Shown here in pieces: positions 55,248 to 64,000 of a DNA stretch of 64,000 nucleotides. The first letter of the stretch is position 1, and every line of letters begins with the position of its first letter. The notes beneath the pieces were generated by a model. That model ran no database searches, had not been told where the DNA came from, and saw only the letters and a list, made by a program, of their open reading frames with translations. The stretch spans positions 248,001 to 312,000 of the forward strand of contig NZ_JAKCMI010000012.1 of assembly GCF_021412585.1 (NCBI RefSeq), in the 5' to 3' direction. A program made the translations under genes and the position numbers. The DNA comes from Halomonas alkalisoli (GTDB taxonomy: Bacteria > Pseudomonadota > Gammaproteobacteria > Pseudomonadales > Halomonadaceae).

Positions 55248-56654
55248 TCAGCTCTGGCTATGATCGAGATCCTCACCCGGCAGGACCTCCTTGCCGTCGA
55301 AATAATCCCGAGTCACCTTGAACACCACCGGCGATAGCAGCGCCAGGGCAATCAGGTTGGGAATCGCCATCATGGCATTGAAGGTATCTGCCATCAGCCA
55401 GATGAAGCCCAGCTGCGCCATCGCCCCCAGGGGAATGGCCAGCACGAACAGCGTGCGGTAGAGCATGATCGACCGTGTGCCGAACAGGAACTGGAAGCAC
55501 TTCTCGCCGTAGAAGGACCATCCCAGGATGGTGGTGAAGGCAAAGATCGCCAGTGCCACCGAGACGATCTGGTTGCCAAATCCGGGCAGGGCGGCATCGA
55601 AGGAGAGTGCCGTCAGCGAAGCGCCCTGCTCGCCCTCGATCCATACCGTGGAGGTCAGGATCACCAGCGCCGTGATGGTGCAGACGATGATCGTATCGAT
55701 GAAGGTGCCCAGCATGGCGATCAACCCCTGGCGCACCGGATTCCTGGTCTTGGCGGCGGCATGGGCGATGGGGGCACTGCCCAGGCCCGCCTCGTTGGAA
55801 AAGATGCCACGCGCCACGCCGAAGCGGATGGCCGCCATCACGGCGGCACCGGCGAAGCCGCCCGCCGCGGCATGGGGGTTGAAGGCGTAATAGAAGATCA
55901 GGCTGAAGGCCTCGCCGATCTGACCGGCATTGACGATCAGGACCAGCAATCCCGCGATGATATAGAGGATGCCCATGATCGGCACCAGCTTCCCCGCCAC
56001 CTTGGCGATGCGCTTGATACCGCCCAGGATGACCGCCCCGGCCAGCACCATGATCACCACGCCTGTCAGCCAGTGCGGGATATTGAAGGTGGAACTCAGC
56101 GCGTCGGCAACGGAATTGGACTGAACGGTATTGCCGATCCCGAAGGCCGCAACGGCGCCGAAGAAGGCGAAGGCGCCACCCAGCCACAGCCACTTCTTGC
56201 CCAGGCCGTTCTTGATATAGAACATCGGGCCGCCGACGTGGTAGCCGGTACTGTCAGTCTCGCGAAAGCGCACGGCCAGCACCGCTTCAGCGAACTTGGT
56301 CGCCATGCCCACCAGGGCGGTAATCCACATCCAGAATATCGCCCCCGGCCCACCCAGGGCGATGGCGGTGGCCACCCCGGCAATGTTACCCGTGCCGATC
56401 GTGGCGGAGAGTGCCGTCATCAAGGCGTTGAAGGGCGAAATCTCACCCTCCTCTTCCACTCGCTTCTTCTCGCCGGGCGCCGGCCTGGCGTCACGCCCCT
56501 GCCACATCAGCTTGAAACCGGTGCCCAACTTGCGAATCGGCATGAACTTCAGGCCGAGCTGCAGATAGAGGCCGACGCCCAGCAGGAGAATGAGCATCAA
56601 CGGGCCCCAGACCACACTGTTGATGGCCGTGAATATCGCTGTCATGGTTTCCAC
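55248..56654 (-). CDS. sodium:alanine/glycine symporter (AGCS family)
   Basis: A 468-residue membrane transporter with about 11 helices. The AGCS signatures are ALSATIGTGNIAGVATAIALGGPGAIFWMW, AGLGSAPIAHAAAKT and the FTTILGWSFYGEKC region. It takes up alanine or glycine with sodium. Location next to gcvT suggests glycine as a physiological substrate. The start shown is a GTG; an ATG three codons later is equally possible. Confidence 0.92.
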   Translation of the reverse strand: METMTAIFTAINSVVWGPLMLILLLGVGLYLQLGLKFMPIRKLGTGFKLMWQGRDARPAPGEKKRVEEEGEISPFNALMTALSATIGTGNIAGVATAIALGGPGAIFWMWITALVGMATKFAEAVLAVRFRETDSTGYHVGGPMFYIKNGLGKKWLWLGGAFAFFGAVAAFGIGNTVQSNSVADALSSTFNIPHWLTGVVIMVLAGAVILGGIKRIAKVAGKLVPIMGILYIIAGLLVLIVNAGQIGEAFSLIFYYAFNPHAAAGGFAGAAVMAAIRFGVARGIFSNEAGLGSAPIAHAAAKTRNPVRQGLIAMLGTFIDTIIVCTITALVILTSTVWIEGEQGASLTALSFDAALPGFGNQIVSVALAIFAFTTILGWSFYGEKCFQFLFGTRSIMLYRTLFVLAIPLGAMAQLGFIWLMADTFNAMMAIPNLIALALLSPVVFKVTRDYFDGKEVLPGEDLDHSQS

Positions 56655-56870
56655 GCACCTATCCCTCTGTTATATGGATTTGTTGTCGGGCTGCCGATAC
56701 GCTAGCCGGGACGCGGCACCAACGTTAATCTCGCCATGCACGAGCCACTTGAACGATCGCCAGCACAAACGGGTGAACCATAGCGGAATCCACCACAATT
56801 GCGCCACCCACTCGAAAGGTTCTCTGAAAGAACCGGTCCGCGGATGTCATTAGCGAGCAAGGGTAACGTG

Positions 56871-56888
56871 TGTTTCGTATCGGAAACA
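56871..56888. promoter_or_regulatory. operator-like dyad, copy 1, in the gcv/symporter region
   Basis: TGTTTCGTATCGGAAACA has perfect TGTTTC/GAAACA arms with a 6-bp centre. The core TTTCGTATCGGAAA recurs with one change just before gcvH. The dyad also fits a T-N11-A LysR-type box. It lies about 215 bp upstream of the symporter start. Confidence 0.5.
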
Positions 56889-57203
56889 ACAGACCTGCTC
56901 CCTCTACCGCCCCGGCGGGTGGCAGAGAGTAGCGTGGCCAGCACGGTGGAGACCTGTCATGGACGCAAGCCATACAGGCCTGGCTACAGACTAGTGAGCG
57001 CTGGCGGGGCTGTCGAATGTCACGACCTGCGGCAGGCCGTGGATCGATCGTCAATGAAGCGCAAGGGAGCGCGCAGGCCACTTTGACGCCGGCCACAGGC
57101 TTGGCCAACCTGCATGGACACCCATGGGTTTGCGACCATTCGGTCATCCACAGGGACTCGCCAAACGGCGTCAATGGCGTTAGCATTCACTTGTTCAGAA
57201 ACC

Positions 57204-57220
57204 TTTTTCGTATAGGAAAA
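57204..57220. promoter_or_regulatory. operator-like dyad, copy 2, overlapping the gcvH ribosome site
   Basis: TTTTTCGTATAGGAAAA shares the core TTTCGTATNGGAAA with the copy at 56871-56888 and ends 5 bp before the gcvH ATG, so its right arm is also the ribosome binding site. A protein bound here would block initiation or late elongation. Confidence 0.5.
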
Positions 57221-57225
57221 CCATC

Positions 57226-57615
57226 ATGAGCACGATTCCCGCCAATCTGCGCTACAACGATAGCCATGAGTGGGTGCTGGACAATGGCGACGGCACCGTC
57301 ACCATCGGCATCACCGATCATGCCCAGGAAGCCCTGGGCGACGTGGTCTTCGTGGAACTCCCCGACGTCGGACGCACCCTGGCGAAGGGCGATGAGTTCG
57401 GGGTGATCGAGTCAGTGAAGGCAGCCTCCGACCTCTATGCCCCGGTGGCCGGCGAGGTCATCGAAGTCAACGAGGCGCTCGAAGATGCTCCTGAAACGGT
57501 CAACGAGGCGCCCTACGACGGCGGCTGGATCATGAAGGTGCGCGTCGAGGACACTGCCAGCCTCGAAGACCTGCTCGACGCCGACGCCTACCAGGCCGTT
57601 ACCGCCGAGGATTGA
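57226..57615 (+). CDS. gcvH: glycine cleavage system H protein
   Basis: A 129-residue lipoyl-carrier protein. The lipoylated Lys lies in [16 protein letters not shown], and the opening RYNDSHEWV plus [19 protein letters not shown] are typical. It shuttles the aminomethyl arm among GcvP, GcvT and lipoamide dehydrogenase. It is followed at 65 bp by gcvP in the same operon. A GGAAAA ribosome site precedes the ATG and overlaps an operator-like dyad. Confidence 0.97.
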   Translation: MSTIPANLRYNDSHEWVLDNGDGTVTIGITDHAQEALGDVVFVELPDVGRTLAKGDEFGVIESVKAASDLYAPVAGEVIEVNEALEDAPETVNEAPYDGGWIMKVRVEDTASLEDLLDADAYQAVTAED

Positions 57616-57680
57616 TCTCCGTCCGTTCTCACCCGGCCCCCGGCGGTCGGGCTCATTCTCTTCTATCGACAGGGTGCTCC

Positions 57681-60575
<2,895 letters not shown>

Positions 60576-60596
60576 ACGGCTTGGTCGCAACCACAC

Positions 60597-60627
60597 GCAA
60601 ACGACCCGCCAATGGCGGGTCGTTTGC
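60597..60627. terminator. bidirectional terminator between gcvP and the LysR gene
   Basis: GCAAACGACCCGCC (60597-60610) pairs perfectly with GGCGGGTCGTTTGC (60614-60627) around a 3-nt loop, between converging genes. Confidence 0.85.
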
Positions 60628-60679
60628 ATTCAAGAGCAGGTGTTACAGGCTCGTCGGCTGGCTTGCGGACAAAGCGTTG

Positions 60680-61594
60680 TCAAATGGCCGGCGGAGCATC
60701 ACTGAACCCAAAACGCTCGCGCAGTCGCTGCTCACGAAACCCCTCCAGCAGACGCTCATAGCGACGCGGCACCCGGCTACTGGTGCGAGTGACCAGGTGT
60801 AGCGATTCGTACTCCACCACCGGCAGGTCGAGTTCCTTGACCTGCCGCTGCCAGGGAGACGTCTCGAGCACCAGGCGCGAGACCACCGTGAAGCCGAGCC
60901 CGCGCGCCACCGCATCCAGCACCATGGCCACCTCATTGGTGAAGCCCTGCCGCCGGAACTGGCTCATGGAGCGGAACTCGTCGGGAAAGTTGCTGCGCAA
61001 CAGCGCGCCGGCATGATTCACCCCATCGGAATAGTTGATGAAGCCGATGCCCATCAGCTCGGTGAGCGTGGTCCCGGCGAAGTCGGCGGGCACCGCCAGG
61101 CATAGCGGCTCCTGATGCCACAGCGAACAGTCCAGGTCCGGATGACGAACCGGCTCGGTGATGATGCCCAGGTCGTGCCGACCGGCCAGCACATCGGCAA
61201 CGATCTCGTGACTGAAGGCGAAGCTGTAGCTGACCGTCAGGCCCGGATACATCTGCTGCTGGCCCAGGATATAGGGATACAGCATCAGCCCCACGCTGCC
61301 CGGCGAGCCTATCCGGCACTCGCCCGTGTCCAGGGCCTCATCGTCCAGGGAATGGCGGAACTGCTCATGCTCGGTGAACAGGCGAAGGCCATAGTCATAG
61401 GCGCGCCGACCGGCCTCGGTCAGTGCGAAGCGACGACCGTGACGCTCCAGCAACGGCTTGTCGAGGTAGCGCTCCAGCTTGCGCACGTGCTGGCTGACGC
61501 CGGGCTGGGTCATCTCCAGGCGCTGGGCGGTGCGAGTGAAACTACCGGTCTCGACCAGCGTGATGAAGGTGCGAAAGTACTGAGCATTGAACAT
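60680..61594 (-). CDS. LysR-family transcriptional regulator
   Basis: A 304-residue LysR protein with the HTH region FRTFITLVETGSFTRTAQRLEMTQPGVSQHVRKLE and an effector domain (ECRIGSPGSVGLMLYPYIL onward). Convergent with gcvP and about 210 bp from ppnN on the other side. Effector unknown. Because the gcv-region dyads fit a LysR-type T-N11-A pattern, this gene is a candidate gcv regulator, but nothing ties the two directly. Confidence 0.85.
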   Translation of the reverse strand: MFNAQYFRTFITLVETGSFTRTAQRLEMTQPGVSQHVRKLERYLDKPLLERHGRRFALTEAGRRAYDYGLRLFTEHEQFRHSLDDEALDTGECRIGSPGSVGLMLYPYILGQQQMYPGLTVSYSFAFSHEIVADVLAGRHDLGIITEPVRHPDLDCSLWHQEPLCLAVPADFAGTTLTELMGIGFINYSDGVNHAGALLRSNFPDEFRSMSQFRRQGFTNEVAMVLDAVARGLGFTVVSRLVLETSPWQRQVKELDLPVVEYESLHLVTRTSSRVPRRYERLLEGFREQRLRERFGFSDAPPAI

Positions 61595-61805
61595 GGCATA
61601 TCGCTTGCTGTTCGGCCGTAACCTGATGTTGCCATTCTAACAGTACCGACGAACCCGCGCAGCGCTGCGCCCCGGGCAAGCCCGTGGTAGCATTCCTGTC
61701 ATGATCCGGCGAGCCACCAAGACACGCATTCGCCCTGACCAGACCAGCCCCCTGCACCCTGCTCCCCGGGGCAGTGAGCCAACCCGACCTGACAAGGACC
61801 GTTCC

Positions 61806-63170
61806 ATGCCCGACACCATTTCCAGCATCGTTTCCCCCCTTGGCAGCCTGGAAGTGCTCTCCCAGCATGAAGTCAACCGGCTGCGCGACACCTCCAAGGC
61901 CGGCCTGCATGACCTGCTGCGCCGCTGCGCCCTGGCGGTGCTCAGTTCCGGCAGCATGACGGACGACAGCCTGGTGCTGATGGAGACCTACCACGACTTC
62001 GATATCGAAGTGATCCAGCAGGACCGTGGCATCCGCCTCAAGGTCACCAATGCACCGGCCCAGGCCTTCGTCGACGGCAAGATGATCCGCGGCATCCGCG
62101 AGCACCTCTCCTCGGTCCTGCGCGATATCGTTTACGTCTACAACGAAATCCAGCACCACTCTCGCTTCGACCTCACCACGGGCGAGGGCACCACCAACGC
62201 CGTGTTCCATATCCTGCGCAAGGCCGGCACCATGAAGCCGGGGCGGGATCCGGGCATCGTTGTATGCTGGGGCGGGCACTCCATCGCCCGTGAGGAGTAC
62301 GAGTACACCAAGGACGTGGGCTACCACCTGGGGCTGCGGGAACTCGATATCTGCACCGGCTGCGGCCCCGGCGCCATGAAGGGGCCGATGAAGGGTGCCA
62401 ACCTGGCCCACGCCAAGCAGCGTATCCACGACGGCCGGTATCTCGGCATCTCCGAGCCCGGCATCATCGCCGCCGAGGCGCCCAATCCGCTGGTCAACGA
62501 ACTGGTGGTGATGCCCGACATCGAGAAGCGCCTGGAAGCCTTCATTCGCCTTGGCCACGGCATCATCGTCTTCCCCGGTGGCGTGGGCACCGCCGAGGAG
62601 ATCCTCTATCTGCTTGGCATCCTGCTCCATCCCGACAATGCCGACATGAAGATGCCGGTCATCTTCACCGGGCCGGCCAGCGCCGAGGATTATTTCAAGC
62701 GCATCGATGAATTCCTGGTCTACACCCTGGGGGAACAGGTGCGTGACAAGTACCGCATCATCGTCGACGACCCCATCGAAGTGGCCCGCGCCATGCGCCA
62801 GGGCATCGACGCGGTCACCGGTTTCCGCCGCGAACACCAGGACGCCTTCCACTACAACTGGCGCCTGACCATTGCCCGGGACTTCCAGGAGACCTTCGAA
62901 CCCTCGCACGAAGCCATGAGCAACCTGGCACTGCACAGGAACCAGCCGGTCCACGAACTCGCCGCCAACCTTCGGCGCGCCTTTTCGGGGATCGTCGCCG
63001 GCAACGTCAAGGAGAACGGCATTCGCGCCATCGAGGCAAAAGGCCCCTTCTCCCTGCACGCAGAACCGGAACTGATGCGGCGGCTTGACGAGCTGCTGGG
63101 CTCCTTTGTTGCCCAGGGCCGCATGAAGCTACCGGGGCAGGAGTACGTACCCTGCTATCGGCTGGTGTAG
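61806..63170 (+). CDS. ppnN: pyrimidine/purine nucleotide 5'-monophosphate nucleosidase (PpnN/YgdH)
   Basis: A 454-residue enzyme, the same length as E. coli PpnN. It splits nucleoside monophosphates to base and ribose-5-phosphate and is stimulated by (p)ppGpp in E. coli. The LOG-family core shows VCWGGHSIAREEYEY, TGCGPGAMKGPMKGA and the nucleotide-site FPGGVGTAEEILYLLGIL. The ATG with AAGGA is chosen over an upstream in-frame start. It ends beside a REP-like repeat cluster. Confidence 0.95.
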   Translation: MPDTISSIVSPLGSLEVLSQHEVNRLRDTSKAGLHDLLRRCALAVLSSGSMTDDSLVLMETYHDFDIEVIQQDRGIRLKVTNAPAQAFVDGKMIRGIREHLSSVLRDIVYVYNEIQHHSRFDLTTGEGTTNAVFHILRKAGTMKPGRDPGIVVCWGGHSIAREEYEYTKDVGYHLGLRELDICTGCGPGAMKGPMKGANLAHAKQRIHDGRYLGISEPGIIAAEAPNPLVNELVVMPDIEKRLEAFIRLGHGIIVFPGGVGTAEEILYLLGILLHPDNADMKMPVIFTGPASAEDYFKRIDEFLVYTLGEQVRDKYRIIVDDPIEVARAMRQGIDAVTGFRREHQDAFHYNWRLTIARDFQETFEPSHEAMSNLALHRNQPVHELAANLRRAFSGIVAGNVKENGIRAIEAKGPFSLHAEPELMRRLDELLGSFVAQGRMKLPGQEYVPCYRLV

Positions 63171-63174
63171 CGAA

Positions 63175-63500
63175 TGACGCCGGGAGGTGCCCCGGCGGTC
63201 AACACCACGGCAGGAAAAAACAGCTGTTGGAGCGCTGCTCCGCATCGCGACTGGCGCCGATAGGCGCCCCAGCGGTCAACACCACGGCAGGAAAAAACAG
63301 CTGTTGGAGCGCTGGTTCCCATCGCGACTGGCGCCGTCAGGCGCCTCGGCGGAGGCTGCCGACGTGGGCGGTAATTGCCAGCGTTGGCAACACCGCCGGG
63401 AGTCCTTCGGCCTCCAGTCGCGATCTAAAGATGCTCCTACAGTGCGGTAGTCGCCGACCTTGTTGGATGCGACTGGCGCCGGCAGGCGCCCCGGCGGAGT
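63175..63500. repeat. REP/BIME-like repeat cluster
   Basis: A 77-bp unit is repeated in tandem (63195-63271 and 63272-63348) with partial copies before it (from about 63177) and after it (63462-63496). Each unit has a TGTTGGAGC start, ATCGCGACTGGCGCC, a short loop and GGCGCC. An inverted relative (TGTAGGAGC on the minus strand) lies at about 63412-63444, and a nested hairpin GGCGGT...TGCCA/TGGCA...CCGCC at about 63367-63397. It fills the 348-bp gap between converging genes, which holds no gene. Confidence 0.85.
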
Positions 63501-63518
63501 CATTGCTGTCAACGACGC

Positions 63519-63890
63519 CTACCTGGACTCCGCCGGGCGCCACCAGAGCCACAGGACATGCAGCAGCAGCCCGGCGGTGGTGGCATGGGCGATGAACAGC
63601 TGCCAGCTGATCCAGTCGGTCATCAGGGCGTGCCAGGCGCCCATCAGCCCCAGGCCTGCGAGCAGCGAGGCACCAAAGCGCTTGAGCAACATCGGCAGGC
63701 GATGGCGCTCGCCCGCCTCCAGCATGCGCCAGTGCACCACCGTGACGGCCGCCACGGCGACCAGTGCGAGCATGATCATGGTCAGGCGATTGTCGTGCCC
63801 GCCCGCGAGGTAGCGCGGTACCGTGGAGAGCATCAGGACCAGCAGGCCCAGCATGACGCTCAGCCGCTCCGCTGTCGGCGTGGCGTTCAT
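63519..63890 (-). CDS. small membrane protein of unknown function
   Basis: A 123-residue protein with four predicted membrane helices (about residues 9-25, 37-53, 74-93 and 101-117) and little else to recognise. It starts with a TGATG overlap to the gene upstream, so the two are probably one operon. No family identified. Confidence 0.6.
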   Translation of the reverse strand: MNATPTAERLSVMLGLLVLMLSTVPRYLAGGHDNRLTMIMLALVAVAAVTVVHWRMLEAGERHRLPMLLKRFGASLLAGLGLMGAWHALMTDWISWQLFIAHATTAGLLLHVLWLWWRPAESR

Positions 63891-64000
63891 CAGGCCACCT
63901 TCAGCTGCTGGGCATCGATCCACTCTTCCACCCAGGGGATCGCCGCATCATCGGCCATGAAGGTTTCCATGGCATCAACCTCCAGCCGGTCCCCCAGGCG
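63890..64000 (-). CDS. 3' end of an unidentified gene, continues beyond the window
   Basis: The last 36 codons are visible, ending in WVEEWIDAQQLKVA and a TGA that overlaps the start of the next gene by one base. The rest lies outside the window, and I do not recognise the protein from this fragment. Confidence 0.6.
   Translation of the reverse strand, partial: RLGDRLEVDAMETFMADDAAIPWVEEWIDAQQLKVA

Larger units (their letters stand above)
56655..57225. other. 571-bp divergent control region between the symporter and gcvH
   Basis: No convincing gene is seen. It carries two related dyads (separate entries), a hairpin GGTTCT/AGAACC near 56819-56835 and a long-range inverted pair TTGACGCCG/CGGCGTCAA near 57084 and 57165. 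I looked for a glycine riboswitch on both strands and did not find its conserved core. Confidence 0.7.

Noticed and set aside
56725..57186. 153-residue reading frame in the gcv control region
   Set aside because: No ribosome site, no recognisable motif, and its composition looks like non-coding DNA.
56655..57225. Possible glycine riboswitch upstream of gcvH or the symporter
   Set aside because: Neither strand shows the CGAAGG-type core or the CTCTCAGG...AGGAC segment; only a loose GGCAGAGAG match.

Overview
The window reads as chromosomal DNA of a high-GC gammaproteobacterium of the Halomonas type (Halomonadaceae). This is inferred from gene content: a Pseudomonas-style dimethylglycine-catabolism cluster with GbdR, a RegB/RegA pair, ketone-body genes, and a Wza/Wzb/Wzc capsule locus whose sugar-nucleotide genes resemble the P. 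aeruginosa wbp genes. No rRNA, tRNA, IS element, prophage or CRISPR array was seen.

Region 1 (1-12.3 kb, minus strand) is a methyl-group oxidation module. A GbdR-type regulator, an M19 dipeptidase, a DUF5943 protein, DgcA, DgcB and an EtfA/EtfB pair follow the order known from Pseudomonas for dimethylglycine demethylation. Glutathione-independent formaldehyde dehydrogenase (FdhA) and the diaphorase subunit of an NAD-linked formate dehydrogenase follow, so formaldehyde from demethylation can be carried to CO2 with NADH recovery. The 3' end of fdhA has been tandemly duplicated in 90-bp steps.

Region 2 (12.6-24.6 kb) is mixed housekeeping: a RegB/RegA redox two-component system, 3-hydroxybutyrate dehydrogenase, an inositol-monophosphatase-family enzyme, glutaredoxin, a DUF1338-like protein, succinyl-CoA:3-ketoacid CoA-transferase with a divergent LysR gene, a YihG-like acyltransferase, a LysM/degenerate-LytM lipoprotein and AlkB.

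Region 3 (23.4-49.2 kb, minus strand) is a roughly 26-kb Wzx/Wzy capsule or exopolysaccharide locus. It runs wza-wzb-wzc, wbpA-wbpB-wbpDE (a fusion), wzx, a decoration block (asparagine-synthase-like, GNAT, FemAB-like, deacetylase-like), wzy, two glycosyltransferases, a PglC/PglD/PglE/PglF-like initiating-sugar set, glmS and a second polymerase/ligase-type membrane protein. Its 290-nt leader carries an exact ops sequence within a JUMPstart-like element, pointing to RfaH antitermination. A yjbEFGH-type operon is transcribed away from it on the plus strand (50.0-54.0 kb) across an AT-rich regulatory gap.

Region 4 (54-64 kb) holds glycine cleavage genes (gcvT with a Na+/amino-acid symporter on the minus strand, gcvH-gcvP on the plus strand), a LysR regulator, the nucleosidase ppnN, a REP-like repeat cluster, a small membrane protein and the 3' end of an unidentified gene. 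Glycine cleavage complements region 1, because demethylation of dimethylglycine through sarcosine ends in glycine.

The most notable non-coding signals are a three-copy Y-shaped intergenic element whose stems vary by paired substitutions, the JUMPstart/ops leader, a pair of perfect inverted DnaA boxes, and a shared operator-like dyad at both ends of the gcv intergenic region.
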